Assembly: GCF_000797515.1 (NCBI RefSeq)
Contig: NZ_JSBN01000016.1
Coordinates: forward strand, 1 to 64,000
From: Sphingomonas sp. Ant H11
Lineage (GTDB): Bacteria; Pseudomonadota; Alphaproteobacteria; Sphingomonadales; Sphingomonadaceae
Direction: 5' to 3'
DNA: 64,000 bases
Both the position numbers and the translations under genes were made by a program. The notes beneath the pieces are model-generated. The model ran no database searches. It was not told the DNA's origin and saw only the letters and a program-made list of their open reading frames with translations. Shown here one piece after another: positions 18,352-28,350 of the stretch; position 1 is the first letter of the stretch, and each line of letters begins with the position of its first letter.

Positions 18352-19743
18352 TTGTTCCGAAGAGAAAGTCGCGCCGACAGGACCAGGCATCAAGCTATGG
18401 GATCAGCCCGGCCCCGCAGGATTGCGGCAATCAAAGAACCAAGACTCATTATTTTCCTATGCTTCCTTCTCCTCTGTGCGTGCGGGGGCGGGATTGCCCG
18501 GGTCGACGCTTTCCCGCTCATTTATATACGCCCTGCGGCCGTGCTGACGATCGGGGCCCTTTTCGTCGCGCCCGGAACCTGGGACTGGCGCGGACTGCGG
18601 ATCCCCGCAGCGTTTCTGGCAGCCTTCACGCTGACGATTTTGATCCAGCTCGTGCCACTGCCCCCGACGATCTGGGCGGCGCTTCCGGCGCGCGCGCCGT
18701 ATCTCGCAGCGGCCGATATCGCAGGCATTCCGCAACCGTGGCGCCCAATAAGCTTGATACCCGTAAGGACACTCAACAGCATATTCGCAATGCTGCCAGC
18801 GTTTACAACAGTGGTTGCCATGGCGGGCATCTCGCGGCGTAACTGGTGGGTCATAGGCGACCTCTGCCTCGTGCTTTGTTGTGTAAGTTCGCTGCTGGGC
18901 ATCGTCCAGTTCGCGACCGGCACGCTATATTTCAGCACGCCCTCTGACCAGGGCATGCCAATAGGCCTCTTTGCCAACCGGAACCATCAAGCACTCTTTC
19001 TCGTGATTGGGATCCTGCTGCTTGCCCATTGGGGAATGCGGGAGCGTCGAATCGGCGACCATTTGGCTCGGCAAGGCATCGCGCTGGGCGGAACTCTGAT
19101 CTTCGTGATCGTTATCCTTCTGACGGGCTCTCGTACCGGGCTGATGCTCCTGCTTGGCGCACTTGCGATGACAGCAGCCACGATGGCCCTCCGCAAGCAG
19201 CAGACCCGCCTCCCGACCTTTCTCGTCATTCTGGCACCGTTCGCAATGGTCGCGATCGGCGCATATTTTGCACAGGAATCCAGTATCGTTCGCCTTGACC
19301 AGTCGGTCGGCAAGCTCGACCAAGACATGCGTATCTTGGCCCTGCCTACCGTCTGGGAGATCATGGTGCGCTATCTGCCCTGGGGGACGGGCTTCGGCAC
19401 CTTCGACCGCCTTTTCATGCAGTTCGAGCCTGACGCAATGCTCACACAGCGATTTTTTAATCGGGCGCACAACGATCCGTTGGAGGTGCTGATTACAGGC
19501 GGCATTCCGTCTGCCATGATAATCTTGTTGTTCTTGCTCTGGCTGCTCGTGATGGGTGGCTCAGTGTTGAAAAAATGCGGACTTTCAATGGATAAAATAC
19601 AAACACTTGCGATTGTATCGACACTTTTTATCATGTTGGGAAGTATTGTAGATTATCCTCTGCGAACACCTTTGATAGCAACTATTTTTTGCATAATGGT
19701 ATGCTTTGCGACGGCGTACAGAGGAAATGCAAAAAACGCCTAG
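18352..19743 (+). CDS. O-antigen ligase/polymerase family protein (Wzy_C)
   Basis: 463 residues from TTG 18352 (or about 448 from ATG 18397, just before the first helix). It has around 12 membrane segments, with a Wzy_C-type periplasmic loop. The motif [20 protein letters not shown], then TGSRTG and [16 protein letters not shown] (the His in RAHND), is characteristic of WaaL/Wzy enzymes and of the related sphingan polymerases. It could be the true polymerase, with the 10901 gene a second one, or the reverse. It lies 41 bp before gmd, on the same strand. Confidence 0.85.
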   Translation: MFRRESRADRTRHQAMGSARPRRIAAIKEPRLIIFLCFLLLCACGGGIARVDAFPLIYIRPAAVLTIGALFVAPGTWDWRGLRIPAAFLAAFTLTILIQLVPLPPTIWAALPARAPYLAAADIAGIPQPWRPISLIPVRTLNSIFAMLPAFTTVVAMAGISRRNWWVIGDLCLVLCCVSSLLGIVQFATGTLYFSTPSDQGMPIGLFANRNHQALFLVIGILLLAHWGMRERRIGDHLARQGIALGGTLIFVIVILLTGSRTGLMLLLGALAMTAATMALRKQQTRLPTFLVILAPFAMVAIGAYFAQESSIVRLDQSVGKLDQDMRILALPTVWEIMVRYLPWGTGFGTFDRLFMQFEPDAMLTQRFFNRAHNDPLEVLITGGIPSAMIILLFLLWLLVMGGSVLKKCGLSMDKIQTLAIVSTLFIMLGSIVDYPLRTPLIATIFCIMVCFATAYRGNAKNA

Positions 19744-19783
19744 ATGTATTTGGTTAACATTAAAATTAAATTGGGGCATTAAA

Positions 19784-20821
19784 ATGAGCAAAACGGCGAT
19801 TATTACCGGAGTAAGTGGTCAGGACGGCGCTTATCTTACCGAAAACCTTCTTGATCGTGGGTATACGGTTTACGGCACGTATCGTCGTACCAGTTCTGTC
19901 AATTTCTGGCGCATCGAAGAGCTTGGTATCGATAAGCACCCGAACCTGAAGCTGGTGGAATACGATCTGACAGACATGGGGTCGGCAATTCGATTGCTTG
20001 ACACCTCCGGTGCGACCGAAGTGTATAATCTTGCCGCGCAAAGTTTTGTCGGCGTGTCATTCGACCAGCCGCTTGCGACATCCCTCATAACCGGCCTCGG
20101 TGCCACTTATTTTCTGGAAGCGATCCGCACGGTCAACCCTGCGGTTCGCTTTTATCAGGCGTCAACATCCGAGATGTTCGGCTTGGTGCAAGCGGTGCCT
20201 CAAAGCGAATCCACGCCCTTTTACCCTCGCAGTCCTTATGGCGTTGCCAAGTTGTATGCTCACTGGATGACCGTTAATTATCGGGAAAGCTTTAATATTT
20301 TTGGATCCAGTGGGATTTTGTTCAACCATGAATCCCCGCTGCGCGGCCGGGAGTTCGTGACCCGCAAAATCACCGATTCCGTAGCCAAAATTCAGCTCGG
20401 ACTGCTTGATACGATCGAGCTTGGCAATCTCGATGCCAAGCGGGATTGGGGCTATGCCAAGGATTATGTGGAGGGCATGCGCCTGATCCTGCAGCACGAT
20501 ACGCCGGACACCTTCGTACTCGCCACCAACCGGACGGAAACCGTGCGCGATTTCGTTTCGCTGGCCTTCCGTCACATCGGTATCGATATCGTATGGCGGG
20601 GATCGGAGGTTAACGAGGTCGGCATTGATCCGAAGTCGGGGCGTTGCCTGGTGCGGATCAACCCGAAATTCTATCGCCCAGCCGAAGTGGAATTGCTGAT
20701 CGGAGACGCCACCAAGGCAAAGACCGAATTGGGGTGGAGCAGCACCACCACGCTTGAGGAACTTTGCGGCCTTATGGTCGAGGCGGATTTGCGACGGAAC
20801 CGCCAAGGTTATTCTTTCTGA
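19784..20821 (+). CDS. gmd: GDP-mannose 4,6-dehydratase
   Basis: 345 residues, normal for Gmd. It converts GDP-D-mannose to GDP-4-keto-6-deoxy-D-mannose in the cytosol. Seen: the NAD(P)-binding [12 protein letters not shown], the RRTSS loop, the catalytic ASTSEMFG (Thr/Glu) with [15 protein letters not shown] (Tyr/Lys), and [17 protein letters not shown], all Gmd hallmarks. ATG 19784 is used because homology begins there; the frame runs back to 19706 without similarity. Its stop overlaps the next start (TGATG), coupling it to the reductase. Confidence 0.95.
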   Translation: MSKTAIITGVSGQDGAYLTENLLDRGYTVYGTYRRTSSVNFWRIEELGIDKHPNLKLVEYDLTDMGSAIRLLDTSGATEVYNLAAQSFVGVSFDQPLATSLITGLGATYFLEAIRTVNPAVRFYQASTSEMFGLVQAVPQSESTPFYPRSPYGVAKLYAHWMTVNYRESFNIFGSSGILFNHESPLRGREFVTRKITDSVAKIQLGLLDTIELGNLDAKRDWGYAKDYVEGMRLILQHDTPDTFVLATNRTETVRDFVSLAFRHIGIDIVWRGSEVNEVGIDPKSGRCLVRINPKFYRPAEVELLIGDATKAKTELGWSSTTTLEELCGLMVEADLRRNRQGYSF

Positions 20822-21672
20822 TGCGCGTACTCGTCACTGGTGCCACCGGATTTACCGGGAGGCACCTGATAAACGTGCTGCACGCGCGGGGCGACGAGCC
20901 GTTTGCGTTGCTCGCCGATCTACGGGATGCCGGGGGGGTCGCAGCCGAAATCGCTTCCTTGCGCCCTAATGCGGTAATCCACCTTGCTGCCATGGCTTTC
21001 GTGGCCACTAGCGATTTCGATCCATTTTACGCCATTAACCAGGTTGGATCGTTCCATCTGCTTGATGCACTTGCCCGACATGTCCCGGGTATTCCTGTAT
21101 TGCTCGCCAGCAGTGCGCAGGTTTACTTTTCTGGTTCGTCCGGCCTTCTGGACGAACAGGCGGAGACGAAGCCCTCTAATCACTACGGTCTCAGCAAGTT
21201 TGCCATGGAATTAGGCGCTGATTTTTGGCGTGATAAACTCCGACTGATCATTGCCAGGCCTTTCAACTACACGGGTGTCGGGCAAGATAAAAAGTATCTC
21301 ATTCCTAAGATAGTCGACCACTTCGTGCGTGGAGAGGCGTCAATCGAACTAGGGAATATCGATGTCAGGCGCGATTTTGGTGATGTACGCAGCGTGAGCC
21401 ACGCCTATGTCGAGCTGATTAACACGCCGGACGCGCGTGGCACGTTCAACGTCAGCACAGGTATGCTGACGTCTGTACGCGAAATTGTAGCTATGTTGGC
21501 CGATATTACGGACAACGCGATTTCGATCTCTATCAACCCGGACTTTGTCCGTCCCAACGATATTGCTGTGCTGGGTGGCGATAACACAAAACTCCGCACC
21601 GCGTTGCCCGATTGGACGCCTATTCCTCTGGCGGCGACGCTGCGCTGGATGCTGGAACAACAGACGGACTGA
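20821..21672 (+). CDS. NAD-dependent epimerase/reductase, probable GDP-6-deoxy-4-keto-mannose reductase (Rmd-like)
   Basis: 283 residues from ATG 20821, coupled to gmd. Extended SDR with VTGATGFTGRHL, the active-site LLASSAQVY and YGLSKFAMELGADFW (YxxxK), and ARPFNYTGVGQ. Directly after gmd it most likely reduces GDP-4-keto-6-deoxy-mannose to GDP-D-rhamnose, or to the talose epimer. Alternatively it could be the 4-reductase of the CDP branch that starts 57 bp downstream (CDP-abequose or CDP-paratose synthase type). Position favours the GDP branch. Confidence 0.8.
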   Translation: MRVLVTGATGFTGRHLINVLHARGDEPFALLADLRDAGGVAAEIASLRPNAVIHLAAMAFVATSDFDPFYAINQVGSFHLLDALARHVPGIPVLLASSAQVYFSGSSGLLDEQAETKPSNHYGLSKFAMELGADFWRDKLRLIIARPFNYTGVGQDKKYLIPKIVDHFVRGEASIELGNIDVRRDFGDVRSVSHAYVELINTPDARGTFNVSTGMLTSVREIVAMLADITDNAISISINPDFVRPNDIAVLGGDNTKLRTALPDWTPIPLAATLRWMLEQQTD

Positions 21673-21728
21673 CCCGGATCGGACGACGCTTCGCCCCTCC
21701 CCCTTCCTATCTACATCAGGCCCTGTGG

Positions 21729-22715
21729 ATGAATATTATCACGCTCAACACCGGCCGCACCTTTCCGGCAGACCCAGCCGTGTCGATCCTCGATTCCGCC
21801 CGCAGTCAGGGTTTCCACCTCGAATACAGCTGTCGCACCGGGCGCTGCGGGATCTGCAAGGCGCCCGTCCTCGCTGGTGAGACGCGGCCGCTGCGGCATG
21901 AGGAGAGCCTTTCCGCCGCAGAAGCCGAACGCGGGTTGATTCTCACCTGCTGCCGCGCAGCGGTTAGTGATGTGACGCTGGATATCGAGCCGCTCGACCG
22001 TCTTGTGGGTTTCGAGGCCAAGACTATGCCGAGCCGGATCGTATCGGTCGATCGGCTCGCCCCGGATATCGTCAAGGTGGTATTGAAGACGCCTCCCGCA
22101 TCGCCAATGCGGTTCCTGCCGGGGCAATATGTCGACGTGATCGTCGAGGATGTCCGCCGCAGCTATTCGCTCGCCAACGCACTCCGCGCGGACGGGTTGC
22201 TGGAACTGGTCATCAAGCGCTATCCAGGCGGGCGGCTGAGCGCCTATTGGTTCGAGCGCGCCAAGCCTAACGATCTGATCCGTATAGAAGGACCGTTCGG
22301 AACCTTCTTCTTGCGGGAGGAAGCCCCCATCAACATTGTTTTCCTGGCGACCGGCACCGGCATCGCGCCGGTCAAGGCCCTGCTGGAGGAGCTTGCGACG
22401 GACCCGGAACGCGCCGCTAGGCACCGGCTCAATGTGTTCTGGGGAAACCGCGCTGCCGAGAGCTTTTGTTGGGACCCGGTCTATTTGGGGCTCGACGTGT
22501 GCCTGCACCGCTTGCTATCGGGCGAAGACGCAAATTGGGGTGGCAAGCGGGGATATGTACAGGACGCAGCGATCCGCCAGGGGTTCGACCCCGGCGACAC
22601 GGTCGTTTACGCTTGTGGTTCCGAGGCGATGATCGCCTCGGCGTACGACGCTTTCACTGGACGTGGCCTTCCGGCCAAACGCTTCTTCTCCGATGCATTC
22701 GTCAGTTCGAACTGA
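21729..22715 (+). CDS. ddhD: CDP-6-deoxy-3,4-glucoseen reductase (E3)
   Basis: 328 residues from ATG 21729. It has an N-terminal plant-type [2Fe-2S] ferredoxin domain (CRTGRCGICKAPVLAG plus a later Cys in ILTCC), then a ferredoxin-reductase FAD domain (RSYSLANAL) and an NAD domain (FLATGTGIAPVKALLEEL). This is the AscD/DdhD/RfbI architecture that feeds electrons to the PMP-dependent dehydrase RfbH for C3 deoxygenation. It is the first of four contiguous genes of the CDP-3,6-dideoxyhexose pathway. The frame extends upstream to 21612 only over the preceding gene. Confidence 0.93.
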   Translation: MNIITLNTGRTFPADPAVSILDSARSQGFHLEYSCRTGRCGICKAPVLAGETRPLRHEESLSAAEAERGLILTCCRAAVSDVTLDIEPLDRLVGFEAKTMPSRIVSVDRLAPDIVKVVLKTPPASPMRFLPGQYVDVIVEDVRRSYSLANALRADGLLELVIKRYPGGRLSAYWFERAKPNDLIRIEGPFGTFFLREEAPINIVFLATGTGIAPVKALLEELATDPERAARHRLNVFWGNRAAESFCWDPVYLGLDVCLHRLLSGEDANWGGKRGYVQDAAIRQGFDPGDTVVYACGSEAMIASAYDAFTGRGLPAKRFFSDAFVSSN

Positions 22716-22724
22716 GGTATACCA

Positions 22725-23496
22725 ATGAAGGCAGTCATTCTCGCCGGCGGTCTGGGCACGCGCTTCGCGGAAGAAACGAACCTTCGTCCCAAACCGATGA
22801 TCGAAATCGGCGGACGACCGATTCTGTGGCATATCCTTAAAATCTACGGCGCGCACGGCATCACCGATTTCGTAATCTGCTGCGGCTATAAGGGTTATGT
22901 GATCAAAGAATATTTTGCCAATTATTTTCTGCACATGTCCGACATTACCTTCGACATGAAAGCGAACGAGATGATCGTCCACCACAAGCGGGCGGAACCG
23001 TGGAAGGTCACGCTGGTCGATACTGGCGACGAAAGCATGACGGGCGGTCGATTGAAGCGCGTGGCAGACTATGTGAAGGACGAGGAGCTGTTCTTCTTCA
23101 CCTATGGCGATGGCGTCGGCGACATCGACATCACCAAATCGATGGAGTTCCACCGCTCACATGGCAAGGCAGCAACGTTGACCGCCACCTATCCGCCAGG
23201 CCGTTTCGGTGCGTTGCACATGGAAGGCGGGCGCATCACCGACTTCATGGAGAAGCCGCAGGGTGACGGAGGTATGATCAACGGCGGGTTTTTCGTGCTG
23301 TCACCGAGCGTGATCGATCTAATCGATGACGACAGTACGACCTGGGAGCAAGAGCCGCTAAAAAACGTTGGCCGCACGCGGCGAGCTGATGGCGTATGAA
23401 CATCACGGCTTCTGGCAGCCGATGGACACGCTGCGCGATAAACAGCATCTCGAATCACTGTGGAACAGCGGCAAGGCTCCATGGCGCATATGGTAA
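22725..23496 (+). CDS. rfbF: Glucose-1-phosphate cytidylyltransferase (frameshifted in this sequence)
   Basis: Makes CDP-glucose from CTP and glucose-1-phosphate. Typical start [18 protein letters not shown], then [33 protein letters not shown] and [18 protein letters not shown]. The frame breaks at the A6 run 23360-23365. Removing one A turns [10 protein letters not shown] into [20 protein letters not shown] and continues to the expected end GKAPWRIW with stop at 23494-23496, giving 256 residues (family 257). As written, it would stop at 23399. Ten bases follow ddhD, and it overlaps rfbG. Confidence 0.92.
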
Positions 23497-24578
23497 GGGG
23501 CGAGGTCGAACCTGCTTTCTGGGTCGGCAAGCGTGTCTTTCTGACCGGCCACACCGGCTTTAAGGGCAGCTGGATGTCCTTGTGGCTGCAGAAGATGGGT
23601 GCGAAGCTGACAGGCTTCGCGCTGACGCCACCCACAGAGCCGGCACTGTTCGATGTCGCCGGTGTAGCTGCCGGCATGACCTCGATTATCGGTGACATCC
23701 GCGATCGCGAAGTGCTGGAGCAGGCGTTGGTTGCGGCCGACCCAGAGATCGTAATCCACATGGCCGCGCAACCGCTGGTGCGTGCCTCCTATGATGACCC
23801 GGTCGGCACTTATGCCACTAACGTCATGGGTACGGTTCACCTGCTGGAGGCCGTGCGCAAGGCGGTCAGCGTGCGCGCTGTTTGCATTGTCACGACCGAT
23901 AAATGCTACGAAAACCGCGAGTGGGTGTGGGGCTACCGCGAAGATGAGGCGATGGGGGGCTATGACCCCTATTCGAACTCGAAAGGTTGTTCCGAGCTAG
24001 TGACATCCGCCTATCGTCGCTCCTTCTTCAGCGAGGGCAGCAAGGTCGCGCTCGCATCGGGTCGTGCGGGCAATGTCATCGGCGGGGGCGACTGGGCGGT
24101 CGATCGCTTGATACCCGACATTCTGCGCGCGATCGCAAGCGGCGAAAAGGTGCTAATCCGCAATCCGCTCGCGATCCGCCCCTGGCAGCATGTGCTGGAG
24201 CCGGTGAGCGGCTATCTGGTACTGTGCCAGCAATTATGGGCGAATCCGCAGGCAACAGCGCAAGCGTGGAATTTCGGCCCACGGGACGACGACGCGCAGC
24301 CAGTGGAGTGGATCGTCGAGAAGATGTGCGCCATCTGGGGCGAGGGTGCTGACTGGATTCGCGACGAGAGCGTGCAACCGCATGAGGCGCGTTACCTCAA
24401 GCTCGACATTTCCAAAGCGCGTTCCGGCCTGGGCTGGCAACCCCGCTGGTCGCTGGGCGAGGCGCTGGATCGCATTACCGACTGGCACCGTGCTTGGTTA
24501 TCCGGCACGGACATGCACGCTTATTGCCTTTCCGAGCTGGAGCGCTTCGCGCGCGTTGGCCTTTTCGCTGCCGTATAG
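23490..24578 (+). CDS. rfbG: CDP-glucose 4,6-dehydratase
   Basis: 362 residues from ATG 23490, chosen because it overlaps the restored rfbF stop as ATGGTAA and gives the usual N-terminus before [22 protein letters not shown] 23481 is also possible. Extended SDR producing CDP-4-keto-6-deoxyglucose. Seen: [32 protein letters not shown] (Thr-Asp-Lys replaces the usual Ser/Thr site) and [19 protein letters not shown] (YxxxK). It also has [19 protein letters not shown] and [14 protein letters not shown]. These are all specific to this enzyme. Confidence 0.95.
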   Translation: MVRGEVEPAFWVGKRVFLTGHTGFKGSWMSLWLQKMGAKLTGFALTPPTEPALFDVAGVAAGMTSIIGDIRDREVLEQALVAADPEIVIHMAAQPLVRASYDDPVGTYATNVMGTVHLLEAVRKAVSVRAVCIVTTDKCYENREWVWGYREDEAMGGYDPYSNSKGCSELVTSAYRRSFFSEGSKVALASGRAGNVIGGGDWAVDRLIPDILRAIASGEKVLIRNPLAIRPWQHVLEPVSGYLVLCQQLWANPQATAQAWNFGPRDDDAQPVEWIVEKMCAIWGEGADWIRDESVQPHEARYLKLDISKARSGLGWQPRWSLGEALDRITDWHRAWLSGTDMHAYCLSELERFARVGLFAAV

Positions 24579-24591
24579 GATATGACTCCAC

Positions 24592-25905
24592 ATGACCGCT
24601 GACGACCTTCGTAGGGAAATTCGCAAGCTTGTCGGCCAATATGCCGAGGCCCAGTTCGCCCCTAAGCCCTTCGTGCCGGGCGAAACCATGATTCCACCCG
24701 CCGGCAAGGTGATCGGCGCTCCTGAAATCGAGTTGATGGTCGAGGCTTCGCTCGATGGCTGGTTGACTACGGGCCGCTTCAACACCGAGTTCGAAGCCGG
24801 GCTCGCCAAGTTGCTCGGCGCGCAGTTCGTGTTGACCACCACGTCGGGTTCCTCGGCGAATTTGCTCGCGCTGTCCTGCCTCACTAGCCACAAGCTCGGC
24901 GATCGTCGGCTAAAACCGGGAGACGAGGTCATCACCGTAGCGGCCGGTTTCCCGACGACGGTCAACCCATCAATCCAGCATGGGCTGGTGCCGGTGTTCG
25001 TAGATGTCGAGGTACCCACCTACAATATCGACGTAAGCCTGATCGAGGCGGCGATCACCGAGAAAACTGGCGCAATCATGATTGCCCACACGCTCGGCAA
25101 CCCATTCAACCTCGCTGAGGTACGGCGCATCTGCGACGAACACGACCTTTGGCTGGTCGAAGATTGCTGCGACGCGCTCGGCGCAACCTATGACGGCAAG
25201 CTAGTCGGCAATTTTGGGGACGTCGCGACCGTCAGCTTCTACCCCGCCCACCACATCACCATGGGCGAAGGGGGCGCGGTGTTCACGAACAGCGTAGAGC
25301 TTCGGCCGATCATCGAATCGATCCGCGATTGGGGCCGCGATTGCTATTGCGCGCCAGGCTGCGACAACACCTGCGGCATCCGCTTCGGACAGCAGCATGG
25401 CACGTTACCGTTCGGCTACGACCACAAATATGTCTATTCGCATCTCGGCTACAATCTCAAAATCACCGACATGCAGGCGGCGTGCGGCCTCGCGCAGCTC
25501 GACCGCGCGCAGGGTTTCATCGAGGCACGGCGCCGCAACTTCGGCCTGCTGACCGAGCGGTTGAAGAGCCTGGAGGAAATTTTCATCCTGCCCGAGGCGA
25601 CGCCCAATTCGGACCCGTCCTGGTTCGGCTTCCCGCTGATGCTGCGCGACGGCGTCGATGCCAAGCGCGTCGACGTGACTCGCTTCCTCGACCAGAACAA
25701 GATCGGCACCCGCCTGCTGTTCGCCGGCAACCTGACCCGCCAGCCCTATTTCCAGCACGTCAATTACCGCGTGGTCGGCGATCTCACCCAGACCGACCGG
25801 GTAATGAACAATACTTTCTGGATCGGCCTCTATCCGGCGCTCGGTGCCGAACAGTTCGATTACGTCGCCGAAAAGCTCGAAGAGTTCTTCGGGCTGAACT
25901 TCTGA
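24592..25905 (+). CDS. rfbH: CDP-4-keto-6-deoxyglucose 3-dehydrase (E1)
   Basis: 437 residues. An unusual PMP and [2Fe-2S] enzyme of the DegT fold that removes the C3 hydroxyl together with DdhD. The PLP-lysine of aminotransferases is replaced by His in [14 protein letters not shown] (about 218), and the iron-sulfur cysteines [17 protein letters not shown] (about 250-262) are present. Both diagnose E1 dehydrases rather than sugar aminotransferases. Thirteen bases follow rfbG. The product, CDP-3,6-dideoxy-4-keto-hexose, is the branch point for abequose, paratose, ascarylose or C4-branched sugars. Confidence 0.96.
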   Translation: MTADDLRREIRKLVGQYAEAQFAPKPFVPGETMIPPAGKVIGAPEIELMVEASLDGWLTTGRFNTEFEAGLAKLLGAQFVLTTTSGSSANLLALSCLTSHKLGDRRLKPGDEVITVAAGFPTTVNPSIQHGLVPVFVDVEVPTYNIDVSLIEAAITEKTGAIMIAHTLGNPFNLAEVRRICDEHDLWLVEDCCDALGATYDGKLVGNFGDVATVSFYPAHHITMGEGGAVFTNSVELRPIIESIRDWGRDCYCAPGCDNTCGIRFGQQHGTLPFGYDHKYVYSHLGYNLKITDMQAACGLAQLDRAQGFIEARRRNFGLLTERLKSLEEIFILPEATPNSDPSWFGFPLMLRDGVDAKRVDVTRFLDQNKIGTRLLFAGNLTRQPYFQHVNYRVVGDLTQTDRVMNNTFWIGLYPALGAEQFDYVAEKLEEFFGLNF

Positions 25906-25970
25906 GTGCCGCGCAGAAAGCCTGACCAGATGAGCGACCAGCGTATGCCAGTCGCTACTGGACTCTTGGG

Positions 25971-27317
25971 ATGAGCCAATCCGGCGTACGCGACACCATG
26001 GTGCTTCCAGGGCCGTTCGGGCTTCGTATCCCGTCGGTCTGGCTGGTCGCGGGCGGTGGTTGGATCGGTCGCGGCATTCAGGTCGTGGCGCAGCTTGTTG
26101 CGGTTCGCATCCTGATCGGGAGCATCGGGACACAGGGGTACGGCGTATTCGCGGTACTCGCGAGCATTAGCACATGGGTATTGCTGAGCGATTTTTGCAT
26201 CGGCATCAGCGTCCAGAACCATATTTCCGAACGTCGCGCGATGGCTAGCGACAGCGAGGATATCGTCTTAACCGGCGCTATCCTCTCGCTCGGTGCAGCC
26301 TGCCTGATGGGCGTCATCCTGCTCCTACTCGGGCCATGGCTGGCGCAGCTTCTGCTTGGCGAGTTCTCTTTTCTGTCCCCGGCCGGGCGTACGCTCGCCT
26401 TTTACGCAATGGCATTCCCTGCGATCGGCACGGCGCTGGGCGGGGTGATGTACCGGATATGGTTCGCACGTCACCGCGGCTATCTGTCAAACTTGCTACC
26501 TGCGGCAGGAACTGTGATCGGCACATTCGGCGTTTGGGTGCTGCAGCATTTTCAGGGGGAACCGAAGATCGCTTTGGCAACGCTTGCCTATTATACGCCG
26601 CTTGCGATCCTTCCGATGATCGCACTGTGTGCCTCGACGGTTCGGGCAGCGCGTGGCCACCATCGTTTTGCCCGATCTCAGGTCAAGCCGATCCTAGGTC
26701 GTGCACTTCGTTTCTGGGCATCAGGGCTGCTCGCGGCGTCGGTATTGCAAGTCGATTACATTATTATGGTTAAGGCGCTCAACGTTCGGGACATTGTCGT
26801 CTACAGCGTTGCCACTAAGCTCTTCTTGTTGATCTTCTTCGTTTACAATGCGCTGCTGCAGGCATTGTGGCCGATCTGCAGCGAGTCGATTGCCCGGCAC
26901 GACTGGCATAATGTTTTCAGCAGTTCGCGCAAATATATATCCTTCGGTGTCGGCTTCACGTTGTTGTGTGGTATTCTGGTGGCGCTTGCGAATAAACTGA
27001 TCGTCCACGTTATCGCGCCGGGCCTAAACACCCCGATCCCGCTGACGGTCATCGGCCTGCTGACGCTCTATATCGTCATCCGCGTATGGACCGATACCTT
27101 TGCGATGATTCTTCAGAGCATGAATGACCTGCTCTTGATGTGGCTCGTCGCGCCGGTGCAATCGCTGCTAAGCATTTCCCTCCAATTCCTAGGGGCACGT
27201 TATTTTGGATTGCCTGGTATGATCTTCGGCCTGATCGCCTGCTTCGTCCTGACCGCCGCCTGGATGCTGCCATTACGGTGCTGGCTGCATGCGCGGCGCG
27301 CGTCGGCCCCTGCCTGA
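25971..27317 (+). CDS. wzx: Wzx-type flippase for lipid-linked repeat units
   Basis: 448 residues with about 12-14 membrane segments in a MATE/MOP-fold arrangement (GGGWIGRGIQVVAQLVAVRI, then ATKLFLLIFFVYNALLQALW). It would flip the undecaprenyl-pyrophosphate repeat unit to the periplasmic face. It lies between the dideoxy-sugar genes and glycosyltransferases on the same strand. The next gene starts eight bases after its stop, with the stop and TGAGGAGA serving as that gene's ribosome-binding site. Confidence 0.88.
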   Translation: MSQSGVRDTMVLPGPFGLRIPSVWLVAGGGWIGRGIQVVAQLVAVRILIGSIGTQGYGVFAVLASISTWVLLSDFCIGISVQNHISERRAMASDSEDIVLTGAILSLGAACLMGVILLLLGPWLAQLLLGEFSFLSPAGRTLAFYAMAFPAIGTALGGVMYRIWFARHRGYLSNLLPAAGTVIGTFGVWVLQHFQGEPKIALATLAYYTPLAILPMIALCASTVRAARGHHRFARSQVKPILGRALRFWASGLLAASVLQVDYIIMVKALNVRDIVVYSVATKLFLLIFFVYNALLQALWPICSESIARHDWHNVFSSSRKYISFGVGFTLLCGILVALANKLIVHVIAPGLNTPIPLTVIGLLTLYIVIRVWTDTFAMILQSMNDLLLMWLVAPVQSLLSISLQFLGARYFGLPGMIFGLIACFVLTAAWMLPLRCWLHARRASAPA

Positions 27318-27324
27318 GGAGACG

Positions 27325-28347
27325 ATGGTGCGTCTGTCGATCTGCATTCCGACTTACAATCGTGCGGTGGAACTGCGCCCGCTGCTCGACACTATCGTCG
27401 CCCAGACCGGGCACGGCCTCGACGTGGAGATCGTCATCAGCGACAATGCGTCGACCGACAATACCCCTGCGGTCGTGGCCGAATATGCGGCTGTGGGCGT
27501 CAACATCGTGTATAGTCGGCTTGAGCAGAACCGGGGTTTTGACCGCAACATCCTGAACGCGGTCGCTTCCGCGACCGGCGATTTCTGCTGGCTATTCGGC
27601 AGTGACGACATTTTCGAGGCCAGCGCCTTTGCCCGAATTGAGCGGGTCGTTGCTACCCACCCCACGCTCACCGGGATCAGCGTGGGATCCCGCGGCTATA
27701 CACATGATCTAAGCAAACGTGCCTTCGTCCACGACCATATCTCGACGGATTTCGCTATTGATACCGTATTGATCGGGCGGGCGCAGATAATCGGGACTAT
27801 CGGTGCGTGGCTGGGATATATGTCCAGCATCGTGGTACGGCGATCCGGTTGGGAGGCGGCACTGGCTGCTGCCCCGATCGAACCGTATCTGAAGGGCTAT
27901 GTGCACACGTATCTCATAGCCAAAATGTTGAGCGAAGAGTCCATTTGGCTGTGCGTGCCGGATACGCTGGTGGGATGTCGATTGGGCAATGAATCCTTCC
28001 TTGCCCGTGACGAATTTGCACGCACCCGGGTGGATATCGTTGGCTACGACCTGGCTTTCGGTGACACCCTTGGCAGGGGCCACCGGGCCTATAGACGTGC
28101 AATGAGTGACGTTGCGAGCTTCTACGTGCGCACACACTTTCTTGGAGCAAAGCTGAAGGGGGCCAGCATGAAATACTGGAAAGAGGCGATCCCAATGTCG
28201 ATCGCCTATTATTGGCGCTTGCCCCGTTTCTGGCTTCGAACAATACCCATTGCTATCACGCCAGCCTGGATATTGCTTGTTGCCCGGACATTGTACCGCA
28301 AAAGCGTCAAGGCTCGTATCGAACAGCGCCGCGTCGGTGGCCAGTAG
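27325..28347 (+). CDS. GT2-family glycosyltransferase, abequosyltransferase (RfbV/WbaV)-like
   Basis: 340 residues from ATG 27325. GT-A fold: RLSICIPTYNRAVELRPLLD, VEIVISDNASTDNTP, and the DxD-like WLFGSDDIFE. The C-terminal half has membrane-proximal basic segments. The arrangement recalls the dideoxyhexosyl transferases of Salmonella O-antigen loci. With a CDP-3,6-dideoxyhexose pathway next door, transfer of that sugar is plausible but inferred. Confidence 0.82.
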   Translation: MVRLSICIPTYNRAVELRPLLDTIVAQTGHGLDVEIVISDNASTDNTPAVVAEYAAVGVNIVYSRLEQNRGFDRNILNAVASATGDFCWLFGSDDIFEASAFARIERVVATHPTLTGISVGSRGYTHDLSKRAFVHDHISTDFAIDTVLIGRAQIIGTIGAWLGYMSSIVVRRSGWEAALAAAPIEPYLKGYVHTYLIAKMLSEESIWLCVPDTLVGCRLGNESFLARDEFARTRVDIVGYDLAFGDTLGRGHRAYRRAMSDVASFYVRTHFLGAKLKGASMKYWKEAIPMSIAYYWRLPRFWLRTIPIAITPAWILLVARTLYRKSVKARIEQRRVGGQ

Positions 28348-28350
28348 CCG

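Noticed and set aside
20821..21672. Naming this reductase as CDP-abequose synthase
   Set aside because: Overlap with gmd favours the GDP-rhamnose branch; sequence alone does not decide, so no symbol was given.
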